The notes under the pieces: generated by a model
Seen by the model: only the letters and a program-made list of their open reading frames with translations
The model's database searches: none
What the model was told of the DNA's origin: nothing
Shown here: positions 25,296-33,284 of the stretch, in pieces
How the letters are laid out: every line of letters begins with the position of its first letter
Numbering within the stretch: position 1 is the first letter of the stretch
Source of the DNA: Clostridia bacterium
Lineage (GTDB): Bacteria > Bacillota > Clostridia > Christensenellales > Aristaeellaceae
Assembly (NCBI GenBank): GCA_017396845.1
Contig: JAFQKQ010000055.1
Coordinates: 1 to 64,000 of the forward strand
Length of the DNA stretch: 64,000 nt
Direction of reading: 5' to 3'
Translations under genes and position numbers: made by a program

Positions 25296-27443
25296 TCATC
25301 CTTTCTTTTCTATGGTAAGTGTCGTTGCGCCCTCATCCCTGAGAAATACCGCGTTTACGCCCTTTACGGGCACCGTCATTTTCAGCGTCTCCACGCTCTT
25401 TGGAAGATGGCATCTCCACACGCCGCCGTCAATTACATCCGGCGTGATGCCGAGCACATCCTCAATCAAAACCGAAACCGGCGCGCTCGCCCACGGATGA
25501 CAAAGACTCGTGTTCCACTTCTGATCCTTCCCCCATGCCTCAAACAGCGTCGTCGCGCCCTCGTCGAGCATGTTCATCCACGAATGTTCGCCTTCCGAGG
25601 TGATGAGTTTATATACCTCCTCGTATTTTCCCGCTCTTGCCAGTGCCTTCAGCAGGAAAAACGCCATATATACGCCCGTTTTCATGCCCGATTCAATCAG
25701 CCAGCCGGCGATTTTCTCCTCTTTGTCTTTGGAAACCATTCCGTAAAACAGCGGAAGGATATTGGAGTGAACCGCAAAATGCGAACTGTTTTCGCTGTCT
25801 GCATACAGTCCCTGATCCGGTCTGTAAAACGCCTTCTCATATGCCGATGCGAGCTTTGAAAACCTTGCTTCAAACTTCTCCCCGAGAATGGACGCGATTT
25901 TTTCCGTTCCACCCACAAAGCCTATGTAGAACGCATTGATCACATTGTGGCAGCCGGGGCCTACCGGCTTTTCCAGCGGAAAATCGTAATCGTCTCTGAG
26001 ATTCTTCGGCCAATCCACAAGGTTCCAGGCTTCCGTTACATTTTCAATCAGTCCGTCCGCCCGCTCGTATTTCCGATACGTTTCATAAATTCCAAGGCAG
26101 GCTTTATATGCTTCCTTTAAAAGTTCCCTGTCGCCCGTATGCTCGTAATACCGCACAGCCACCAGCGGAAATTCCAGCGTATAGTCCGCAATCTCCTGCA
26201 TAAACGCGCACGGGAACACCGCCATCAGCCCTTTGGTAATAAACGCGGAGTGCATCCAATCTTCAAGCGCTTTTTTAAGAAGCCGTACATCGCCCGATAT
26301 ATACAGATGCGTAAGCGATGTAATCACAAGGTCGCCCGAATACTGTCCCTTTTCGCGGGTCGGGCAATCGAGAAAGCCCTCCTGCACACCCGTTTTTATC
26401 GTGTTTTTGCAAAGCTCAAATATCTTCTGAAGCTTATGATCCGTCGTCTCCAGCACGCATGCGTCCTCGTCAAGCGGGTAGTGCTGACTCCTTGCAGCGA
26501 TCTCCAGAATCTCCGTATCGTCGTCCCCGATGACCTCCAGATACCTGAACCCCCGATAGTCGTACATTTCCCATTCGTCCGTCTTCCCGGAAAGCGTCCA
26601 TGTATCCTCATACCGGCAGTTTGCCCTCGTCTGATAGCGTACAAACGTCCCTTCCCCCGTAAGCTCCTCGCCCATATGGAGAGTAACCACGCTGCCCTCG
26701 CGCCCCTTTGCGCGCGCGCAGATCACGCCGGAAATCTCACGTCCGAAATCATACAGCGTGCGTTTTCCTTCCTTAAGAAGAATCTCGGGGGTAATCATCT
26801 CGGTATCCAGAACCGGCGTTTCCTGCCACATGAGCTTATAGTCCGTCTTCGGCTTTACGGCGCATGCCGTCCACATAAAATCGTCAAAGCCTACATCCTT
26901 CCAACCGACCGGCTCTTCCCGGGAATCAAAATGCTCGCTGTACTGCGTTTCGTAGCCGAAGGTGTCCTTCGTGGTATACGAAGCGCTCTTCATATAATGA
27001 AACCTTTCATCCGAGCGCACGGCGGTCTTTCCGTCTACAATGAGCTCCATCATAAAGCCCTGCCTCATGTCGCCCGAAACCCATACGCGATTGACAAGCC
27101 CCTGATAGTATACATCCACGGCAATTACATTGTCGCCGGCTCTTAAATACTTCATTACATCCAGGCGGTTTACATAATACCTGTCGGGATATCCCGGCGC
27201 GGGACCCTGCGCCACGTAGGCTCCGTTTATGTAGAGCTTATAGTAATCATCCGCCGTAATCCGGATCTCCGCGCTTCTTATGCGGGAGGAAAGCCGGAAC
27301 GCGCGCCTGGCATACATATGGAAATTGTTTCTGGAAGCGTCGGACGGCTGAACGTTTCCTTCGCTTTCCCTGTGGAAAACATTGACGGCCTCGCATTTTG
27401 AAAATTCCTGCGCCGTCAGCCATTTTGTCCGGGAGTCAAACAT
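25296..27443 (-). CDS. Alpha-L-rhamnosidase (glycoside hydrolase family 78-like)
   Basis: A 715-residue protein. The N-terminal beta domain contains ITADDYYKLYINGAYVAQGP and the catalytic (alpha/alpha)6 barrel starts near residue 330. The signature region EGFLDCPTREKGQYSGDL resembles the GH78 motif that carries catalytic acids. A C-terminal beta-sandwich follows. No signal peptide is seen, so it is probably cytoplasmic and acts on imported rhamnosides. The start at 27443 has GAGGAGG upstream; a longer frame overlaps vanZ. Together with rhaB at 2293-3828 it points to rhamnose catabolism. Confidence 0.88.
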   Translation of the reverse strand: MFDSRTKWLTAQEFSKCEAVNVFHRESEGNVQPSDASRNNFHMYARRAFRLSSRIRSAEIRITADDYYKLYINGAYVAQGPAPGYPDRYYVNRLDVMKYLRAGDNVIAVDVYYQGLVNRVWVSGDMRQGFMMELIVDGKTAVRSDERFHYMKSASYTTKDTFGYETQYSEHFDSREEPVGWKDVGFDDFMWTACAVKPKTDYKLMWQETPVLDTEMITPEILLKEGKRTLYDFGREISGVICARAKGREGSVVTLHMGEELTGEGTFVRYQTRANCRYEDTWTLSGKTDEWEMYDYRGFRYLEVIGDDDTEILEIAARSQHYPLDEDACVLETTDHKLQKIFELCKNTIKTGVQEGFLDCPTREKGQYSGDLVITSLTHLYISGDVRLLKKALEDWMHSAFITKGLMAVFPCAFMQEIADYTLEFPLVAVRYYEHTGDRELLKEAYKACLGIYETYRKYERADGLIENVTEAWNLVDWPKNLRDDYDFPLEKPVGPGCHNVINAFYIGFVGGTEKIASILGEKFEARFSKLASAYEKAFYRPDQGLYADSENSSHFAVHSNILPLFYGMVSKDKEEKIAGWLIESGMKTGVYMAFFLLKALARAGKYEEVYKLITSEGEHSWMNMLDEGATTLFEAWGKDQKWNTSLCHPWASAPVSVLIEDVLGITPDVIDGGVWRCHLPKSVETLKMTVPVKGVNAVFLRDEGATTLTIEKKG

Positions 27444-27924
27444 CCGGCATCCTCCTCTTTTCCGCCCTGCGCCGCAAGCGTCCATAGACGAATAAGCACA
27501 GCATACTCATGCCCGTACCCGTAAACGCGCCCGAAAAATTGATGAGCACGTCCGTAAACGAAGGACCCCGTCCCTCCACAAACATCTGCTGAATTTCACT
27601 GACCGCAGAAAGCACAAAAAGGAAGATAAGCGTATAGACAAGCAGCCGTTTTTTCTTTCTTCCGTCCTTTGCCGCGGCAAAAATCAGAAGCAAGCCTTCC
27701 ATGAAAAACACGCTGAAATGCGCAAGCTTCCTGATAAAAAGATGCGCCCCGTCTCCCGAAAGCGGAAGAAAAGGAAATACATCCGAAAGCCACGCAAGCA
27801 CGGAAAGGCTGATTTCACCCGATTCCTCTCCGTTTTGCGAGCCGAAAAAGAATATGAGAAAAGCAACCGCAAGAAAGCAGAGGAAGCATATAAGCCTAAA
27901 TACCGGTATGTTCTTGATTCTCAT
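27436..27924 (-). CDS. VanZ-family membrane protein
   Basis: A 162-residue protein with four membrane helices and VanZ-like motifs: IRKLAHFSVFFMEGLLL, then EIQQMFVEGRGPSFTDVLIN ending in NFSGAFTG. VanZ relatives occur widely in Firmicutes; one gives low-level teicoplanin resistance, but the general function is unknown. The start overlaps the upstream dehydratase stop by 4 bases (ATGA) and the end overlaps the rhamnosidase start by 8 bases. Confidence 0.88.
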   Translation of the reverse strand: MRIKNIPVFRLICFLCFLAVAFLIFFFGSQNGEESGEISLSVLAWLSDVFPFLPLSGDGAHLFIRKLAHFSVFFMEGLLLIFAAAKDGRKKKRLLVYTLIFLFVLSAVSEIQQMFVEGRGPSFTDVLINFSGAFTGTGMSMLCLFVYGRLRRRAEKRRMPDV

Positions 27925-29816
27925 TGCGCTTTTTTCTTTCCGGCCTTCCTCTCGCGTCTGGGCTTATAGGTCGGCACAATTTCCCTGAGCGTTACGAGGG
28001 TATTTATAATATCCCCGGCTTCCGCGAACACCTTAAGCTCCTCCAACAGATCCATAAATTTTCTCTCATCCATGGAAATCGGCGGCGCGACCAGAATTTT
28101 ATTGTGCGCCGTTCTGCCCATCTGGTCGATTTCCGTGTCCATCATCAGCTCTTCATACAGCTTTTCACCGGGTCTTAAGCCCGTAATCTTGATTTCGATA
28201 TCCTTGCCCGGTTCATATCCGTAAAAGCGGATCAGCTTTTCCGCAAGCTCGTAGATTTTGACCGGCTCGCCCATATCAAGCACGTAAATAGAACCCGATT
28301 TCGCCAGCGCTCCCGCTTGCAGCACCAGCTGCGCCGCCTCAGGAATGGTCATAAAATACCTTGTGATTTCGGGATGCGTAAGTGTAACGGGACCTCCGTC
28401 CAAAATCTGCTCTTCAAACAGCGGAATCACGCTTCCGTGCGAACCGAGCACATTTCCGAACCTCACGGCCATGCACTTCATTTCGGTATTCCGCGCAAAC
28501 ATCTGAACGAGCATTTCGGTAATGCGCTTGGTCGCGCCCATCACGTTTGTCGGATTCACCGCCTTGTCCGTAGATAACTGCACCAGGCGCTCAACGCCGT
28601 GTTCGGACGCGGATTTCAAAAGGTTATATGTACCGAAAACATTATTTTTTACCGCTTCGGCAGGCGATGTTTCCATCAGCGGCACATGCTTGTGCGCCGC
28701 CGCGTGAAACACAACCTCCGGCTTGTATTCGTCCATCACGGAATCCAGCCGCCGCTTGTCGCGGATGGAGCCGATCACGACCTCCAATTTGAGATCGCTT
28801 CTTTTTCTGTTCAGCTCCATCTGAAGTTCATACGCGCCGTTTTCGTATACATCAAATACGACCAGCTTTTTCGGCGAAAATCTGACCAGCTGCCGGCAGA
28901 TTTCGCTGCCGATGGAGCCGCCGCCGCCGGTAACAAGCACGGTTTTATCATTGATATAGTCCGTGATCTTCTTATGATCCAGTTTCACCTCGGGTCTTTT
29001 CAGAAACATGCTCGCGTTCAGGCGCTTGAACACCGGCTGCTGACGATTTTCTCCCGAATTGAGTTCGTTATCGTGAGAAAGCACCTTTACCGTGCATCTC
29101 GTAAGCGCGCAAAGATTTCCGATTCGCTCCATATCCGCCTGCTCCAGGCGCGTAATGGCGATAACGATATCGGAAATGCTTCTGTTTCTGGCAATTTTCG
29201 GTATATCCGCCGTCGTTCCGATAACGTTCACGCCGGATACGCGCAGATTCTGCTTGGCGGGATCATCGTCGATCAAGCCGACCACAACGCCCATGCGCCT
29301 TGCGCGGATAAAGCGAACTGCATACAAGCCGCCCTCGCCCGCGCCGATCACGAGATAGCGCCTGTCGCTCTCGGAAGACCTTAAGCCCTGGGAAACCGCT
29401 TCCGAAATATAAGAAATGATTACGCGAACCACGCAGATCATGATCGCGGAGCTCATGCCGGCGATGATCAAAACGGTTCTGGGAAGCGCCCAGCGAAAAA
29501 GGAGGCTCAGACCGATATTTACAGAAGCGCCCAGCATGCAGGCAACGCCGACGCGCCCGTATTCTCGTATGCCGCCGTATTTCCAGATAATGCGGTACAC
29601 GCCGACAAATGCGAGACTGGCGACGTTGATGATGACAATCCAATGCAGTCGGCGGTTCAAAACCATCTGCGCACGCGCCGAAACCGCGCCGTCATAGCGC
29701 AGAAGCGCCGAAACATGAATGGCCAACAGTATCAGCGATGCGTCAATCAGCATCATCAAGCACTCTTTGAGTATCTTAATCCTCTGAGCCTTGGATGGAA
29801 ATCTCTTAAGGTTCAT
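27921..29816 (-). CDS. Membrane-bound UDP-sugar 4,6-dehydratase/epimerase (PglF/CapD/WbpM type)
   Basis: A 631-residue protein with four N-terminal membrane helices (about 15-125). A first Rossmann-like domain contains YLVIGAGEGGLYAVRFIRAR, and the catalytic SDR domain opens with VLVTGGGGSIGSEICRQLVR (about 295). Further motifs are DAAAHKHVPLME-like (HAAAHKHVPLME) and the active-site TNVMGATKRITEMLVQ with Met-X3-Lys in place of Tyr-X3-Lys, as in 4,6-dehydratases of this group. These enzymes start synthesis of deoxyamino sugars such as bacillosamine. It is first in the operon with VanZ, rhamnosidase and isomerase genes. Confidence 0.92.
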   Translation of the reverse strand: MNLKRFPSKAQRIKILKECLMMLIDASLILLAIHVSALLRYDGAVSARAQMVLNRRLHWIVIINVASLAFVGVYRIIWKYGGIREYGRVGVACMLGASVNIGLSLLFRWALPRTVLIIAGMSSAIMICVVRVIISYISEAVSQGLRSSESDRRYLVIGAGEGGLYAVRFIRARRMGVVVGLIDDDPAKQNLRVSGVNVIGTTADIPKIARNRSISDIVIAITRLEQADMERIGNLCALTRCTVKVLSHDNELNSGENRQQPVFKRLNASMFLKRPEVKLDHKKITDYINDKTVLVTGGGGSIGSEICRQLVRFSPKKLVVFDVYENGAYELQMELNRKRSDLKLEVVIGSIRDKRRLDSVMDEYKPEVVFHAAAHKHVPLMETSPAEAVKNNVFGTYNLLKSASEHGVERLVQLSTDKAVNPTNVMGATKRITEMLVQMFARNTEMKCMAVRFGNVLGSHGSVIPLFEEQILDGGPVTLTHPEITRYFMTIPEAAQLVLQAGALAKSGSIYVLDMGEPVKIYELAEKLIRFYGYEPGKDIEIKITGLRPGEKLYEELMMDTEIDQMGRTAHNKILVAPPISMDERKFMDLLEELKVFAEAGDIINTLVTLREIVPTYKPRRERKAGKKKAQ

Positions 29817-29853
29817 GATTTTATCCTTTCAGTATATACAGGACGTCTGCTCC

Positions 29854-29882
29854 ATTATACCCGAAACGGATGCGTTTTGCAA
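29854..29882 (-). promoter_or_regulatory. Sigma-A promoter of the dehydratase-vanZ-rhamnosidase-isomerase operon
   Basis: Minus strand: -35 TTGCAA (29882-29877), 17-base spacer, -10 TATAAT (29859-29854). The start codon is 38 bases downstream. Confidence 0.78.
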
Positions 29883-29898
29883 CCGTGGGAAAGAACGC

Positions 29899-30264
29899 TT
29901 ATTTCGCCTTCGGTTTAAATAACAGCGCATTTATAAGTCCAAAGAGTATGGCGCAGGTAATGCCTGCCGCAGCATTCGTTATTCCGCCCGTAAAAGCCCC
30001 GAAAAAGCCGTATCGGTACACTGCGTCCGCCGCGCCCATCGCAAGCGTATATCCGAATCCCGTAAGCGGCACGGTCGCTCCCGCGCCCGCAAAATCGACC
30101 AGCGGCTTATAAACGCCGATTGCCGTAAGGAATACGCCGCTGACAACAAATAATACCAATACCCTCGCACTGGTCAGACGCGTATACATAATCAGCCCCT
30201 GACCGATTACGCATATCGCGCCGCCTACCAGAAATGCTTTTAGGTACATAAGAAAATCAGCCAT
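29899..30264 (-). CDS. spoVAE: Stage V sporulation protein AE
   Basis: A 121-residue membrane protein with three or four helices. It has the SpoVAC/AE-type motifs FLVGGAICVIGQGLIMYT and FAGAGATVPLTGFGYTLA. SpoVA proteins form the inner-membrane channel that loads dipicolinic acid into the forespore and releases it at germination. The start at 30264, with GGAGGAAG upstream, overlaps the end of spoVAD by 8 bases. Confidence 0.92.
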   Translation of the reverse strand: MADFLMYLKAFLVGGAICVIGQGLIMYTRLTSARVLVLFVVSGVFLTAIGVYKPLVDFAGAGATVPLTGFGYTLAMGAADAVYRYGFFGAFTGGITNAAAGITCAILFGLINALLFKPKAK

Positions 30265-31279
30265 TGCCGCTTCCTCCCTCCAGGGCCGCTGCATACGAAA
30301 CAGAGGGGATGCTCTCCCCCTGCTGGGAAGAAAGAAGGCTCAGCATTGCGCCCGACCCCAGCACCAGCGCCCTTTCGTATGCATTTTTCTCCATATCATC
30401 AAGCACCTTTCCCGCAAGAACGCTCGCCACGCATCCGCACCCGCTGCCGCCCGCATGCGCGTCCTGCTCCTTGTAAAACATTTCTGCTCCCGCGTCCATC
30501 AGCTTCTCTTCGTCCGCATTGATTCCCCTGTCCTTTAAAAGTTCAATCAGAAGCTTTCTTCCGTAAATCCCAAGGTCGCCCGTAATAATGCGCCCGTAAT
30601 CCCGAAAATCTCTTCCGGTATCCTCAAAATGAGCGATCAGCGTATCCATGACCGCAGGGGCCATCGCTGCGCCCATGTGATTGGCGTCCTTTATCTTCAT
30701 ATCGATCACTCGCCCGACGGTTCCGTGCGTTACGCGGATATACTCCCCCTCAGCCTTCATAAGCATCACAGCGCCCGCCGCCGTAACCGTCCACTGCGCG
30801 GAGGGCGGGCGCTGGCAGCCGAGTTCCAAAGGCGAACGGAACTGACGCTCCGCCGTGCAGAAATGGCTGGAAGCAGCGCACACGGCATTTTCCAGATATC
30901 CGCCGTCCACGAGCGCCGCGCCCGCAATCATCGACTGCGCCATTGTTGAGCATGCTCCGTAAAGACCGAAAAACGGCACGCCGAGCGAACGGGCGGCAAA
31001 GCCGGAGGAAATGATCTGCGCATTCAGATCTCCGGAAAGCAGCGCGCCGATGTCGCTCGTCTGCTTTTTCGCCTTTCTCATGCACAATTCAACCGTGCGT
31101 CTGAGCATTTCGCTCTCCGCCATCTCCCAGCTCTTCTGCCCCAGCAAATCGTCGTCCATGACCATGTCAAACGCCGCCCCCAGCGGCCCTTTTCCTTCCT
31201 TCGGCCCCGCAATGGATGCGCGGGATACGATCGATACATCGTTTTCAAACAGAAACGTACGCCTTCCGATCAGCCCCAA
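30257..31279 (-). CDS. spoVAD: Stage V sporulation protein AD (thiolase-fold, DPA-binding)
   Basis: A 340-residue protein of the thiolase-like SpoVAD family, which binds dipicolinic acid. Characteristic segments include FGLYGACSTMAQSMIAGA, SSHFCTAERQFRSPLELG and the C-terminal GGSGCGCVASVLAG. Length is normal. It overlaps spoVAC at the start by 10 bases and spoVAE at the end by 8 bases, giving the standard C-D-E order. No spoVAA, spoVAB or spoVAF lies next to it. Confidence 0.95.
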   Translation of the reverse strand: MGLIGRRTFLFENDVSIVSRASIAGPKEGKGPLGAAFDMVMDDDLLGQKSWEMAESEMLRRTVELCMRKAKKQTSDIGALLSGDLNAQIISSGFAARSLGVPFFGLYGACSTMAQSMIAGAALVDGGYLENAVCAASSHFCTAERQFRSPLELGCQRPPSAQWTVTAAGAVMLMKAEGEYIRVTHGTVGRVIDMKIKDANHMGAAMAPAVMDTLIAHFEDTGRDFRDYGRIITGDLGIYGRKLLIELLKDRGINADEEKLMDAGAEMFYKEQDAHAGGSGCGCVASVLAGKVLDDMEKNAYERALVLGSGAMLSLLSSQQGESIPSVSYAAALEGGSGNG

Positions 31280-31719
31280 ATCCCCGCCACCTCCAAAACA
31301 TAGTAGATGATCCCGTATACAACGCTCGCTGAAATTCCGTACGCAAGAACCGGCCCCGCCAGAAAAAACAGCCGCGCGCCCACGCCCATTACCAATCCCT
31401 CTCTTCGAAACTCCATCGCGGGCGATACGACGGAATTGGCAAAGCCCGTTATGGGCACAATAGAGCCTGCACCCGCGTATTTTCCAATTTTGTCATACAC
31501 GCCGATTCCGGTAAGAAAAGCGGCTATCAGAACGAGCAGAGAGGACGTGAACATGGGAAGCTCCTGATACGAAAGACCGATCAGGGCGCCTATTTGATTA
31601 AAGCCCTGCCCGATCATCGAAATAAATCCCCCCACCCAGAATGCCCGGAAAAAGCCCGAAAGCTTCGGGCTGCCGGGCGTTATTTCCTTGACAAGCTTAC
31701 TGTATCGCTTTGCATCCAT
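31270..31719 (-). CDS. spoVAC: Stage V sporulation protein AC
   Basis: A 149-residue membrane protein with GGFISMIGQGFNQIGALIGL and YAGAGSIVPITGFANSVVSP, the SpoVAC signatures. SpoVAC is a mechanosensitive channel-like part of the DPA transport complex. The start at 31719 is chosen because GGAGG lies 9 bases upstream; an ATG six codons earlier would cover that site. A small open frame with a good ribosome binding site lies just before it. Confidence 0.94.
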   Translation of the reverse strand: MDAKRYSKLVKEITPGSPKLSGFFRAFWVGGFISMIGQGFNQIGALIGLSYQELPMFTSSLLVLIAAFLTGIGVYDKIGKYAGAGSIVPITGFANSVVSPAMEFRREGLVMGVGARLFFLAGPVLAYGISASVVYGIIYYVLEVAGIWG

Positions 31720-31864
31720 CCCGGTATTCCTCCGCATGTTTCTGCTTTACGCGATTCCTTATAACGTTTCCGTTTGAAAACGCGCCCGTTCTCGTCTCCT
31801 GAATTCCCGCGTGCGCCTCAAACGGTTTCGCAGCCTCCGGAACGCACTGAAATCCCTTTTTCAT
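31697..31864 (-). CDS. Possible small protein (55 residues) upstream of spoVAC
   Basis: An open frame starting MKKGFQCVPEAAKPFEAHAG with a strong ribosome binding site (GGGAGGTGCGGAGG) directly upstream. It ends 23 bases inside spoVAC, an arrangement common for coupled genes. The product is basic and soluble, with Cys at residue 7 and no membrane segment. I do not recognise it. It may be a leader peptide, a real small sporulation protein or chance. Confidence 0.35.
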   Translation of the reverse strand: MKKGFQCVPEAAKPFEAHAGIQETRTGAFSNGNVIRNRVKQKHAEEYRDGCKAIQ

Positions 31865-31979
31865 CCTCCGCACCTCCCATTTTGCGTGTTTCTGACAACA
31901 GCATTCTCCGAATTTACGAAATCTATACCTGCGCACCAAAACTCATCCGAAATATAACGTACAAAAACACTTTCTCAAA

Positions 31980-32008
31980 TTGACATCGTTCGTTTATTGC
32001 CGTAAAAT
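31980..32008 (+). promoter_or_regulatory. Sigma-A promoter of the purine operon
   Basis: -35 TTGACA (31980-31985), 17-base spacer, -10 TAAAAT (32003-32008). The leader is only about 45 bases, too short for a purine riboswitch. Two GTTCGTTT blocks (31988-31995 and 32030-32037) resemble halves of the PurR box and lie 42 bases apart. Confidence 0.8.
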
Positions 32009-32059
32009 CTTCCTGTAACCATGAGAATTGTTCGTTTTTTTGCACAAGGAGGATTACGG

Positions 32060-32569
32060 ATGAAAAAGATCGCCATCATCATGGGCTCAGACAGCGACTG
32101 GCCGGTCGTGAAGGGCGCGCACACGTATCTTACGGATATGAACATCCCGCATGTCGTTCGGGTAATATCCGCGCACCGCACGCCGGAGACCGCAGCGGAA
32201 TTTGCGAAAACCGCCCGTGAAAACGGATTCGCAGCGATCATCGCCGCCGCAGGCAAGGCCGCGCACCTGGCGGGCGCGCTTGCCGCAAACACAACGCTTC
32301 CCGTGATCGGTATCCCGGTTAAATCAACGGCGCTGGACGGAATGGACGCGCTGCTTGCAACCGTTCAGATGCCCTCCGGCATTCCCGTCGCCACCGTAGC
32401 CATCGACGGCGCGAAAAACGCCGCGATACTGGCAGCCCAGATACTGTCCGTAACCGACGAAGAAATTGCCAATAAGCTCAATCAGGCGCGCGCCGATATG
32501 AAAGACGCAGCCTCCAAAAAGGATCAGGAATACCAGAAAGAATACACCTTTACCGGGGAGGAAAACTAA
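32060..32569 (+). CDS. purE: N5-CAIR mutase / AIR carboxylase PurE
   Basis: A 169-residue PurE with [28 protein letters not shown] and [20 protein letters not shown]. The loop that in class I enzymes reads GGAAHLPGM is here [10 protein letters not shown], closer to class II enzymes, which carboxylate AIR directly with CO2. No purK is present in the operon, which agrees. The start at 32060 has GGAGG eight bases upstream; an in-frame ATG 39 bases earlier lies in the leader. First gene of the operon. Confidence 0.94.
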   Translation: MKKIAIIMGSDSDWPVVKGAHTYLTDMNIPHVVRVISAHRTPETAAEFAKTARENGFAAIIAAAGKAAHLAGALAANTTLPVIGIPVKSTALDGMDALLATVQMPSGIPVATVAIDGAKNAAILAAQILSVTDEEIANKLNQARADMKDAASKKDQEYQKEYTFTGEEN

Positions 32570-32570
32570 T

Positions 32571-33284
32571 ATGAATAAGCAGGCACAGCTGTACGAAGGA
32601 AAAGCCAAGAAGGTATTTGCAACCGAAAATCCCGAGATGTATATCGTTTCCTATAAAGACGACGCAACTGCGTTCAACGGCGAAAAGAAGGGCACCATCG
32701 TAGGAAAGGGCGCCATCAACAACCGCATGAGCAACATGCTTATGAAAATGCTCGAGAAAAATGGCGTTCCCACCCATCTGATCGAAGAGCTTAACGACCG
32801 CGAAACCCTCGTCAAGAAGGTTTCTATCGTTCCGCTCGAGGTTATCGTAAGAAACATTTCCGCCGGTTCCTTCTCCAAGCGCTACGGCGTAAAGGAAGGC
32901 ATCGTATTTGCAGAGCCCACCTTTGAATTCTCCTACAAGAACGACGATCTGGGCGATCCGCTGCTCAACGACAGCCATGCGCTCGCACTGGGTCTTGCAA
33001 CGAGCGAAGAAATCGCAACCATCCGCAATATGGCGCTCACCGTAAACAAGCTTCTTAAAGAGTATTTCCTGAAGCTCAACATCACTCTCGTAGACTTCAA
33101 GCTTGAGTTCGGCCGCTTAACCGACGGAACCATCGTTCTGGCAGACGAGATTTCTCCCGATACCTGCCGTTTCTGGGACAAGGACACCGGCGAAAAGCTC
33201 GACAAGGATCGCTTCCGCAGAGATCTCGGCAATGTTGAGGATGCGTATCAGGAGGTTATGCGCCGCCTGACGGAGGGCAACTGA
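32571..33284 (+). CDS. purC: SAICAR synthase
   Basis: A 237-residue ATP-dependent ligase joining CAIR and aspartate. Visible motifs are [12 protein letters not shown], the substrate loop [20 protein letters not shown], and [10 protein letters not shown] followed by [14 protein letters not shown]. Length is normal. It starts one base after the purE stop, and its stop overlaps the purF start (TGATG). Confidence 0.96.
   Translation: MNKQAQLYEGKAKKVFATENPEMYIVSYKDDATAFNGEKKGTIVGKGAINNRMSNMLMKMLEKNGVPTHLIEELNDRETLVKKVSIVPLEVIVRNISAGSFSKRYGVKEGIVFAEPTFEFSYKNDDLGDPLLNDSHALALGLATSEEIATIRNMALTVNKLLKEYFLKLNITLVDFKLEFGRLTDGTIVLADEISPDTCRFWDKDTGEKLDKDRFRRDLGNVEDAYQEVMRRLTEGN

Noticed and set aside
31980..32060. 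Purine riboswitch ahead of purE
   Set aside because: The leader is only about 45 bases and shows none of the three-stem aptamer structure.
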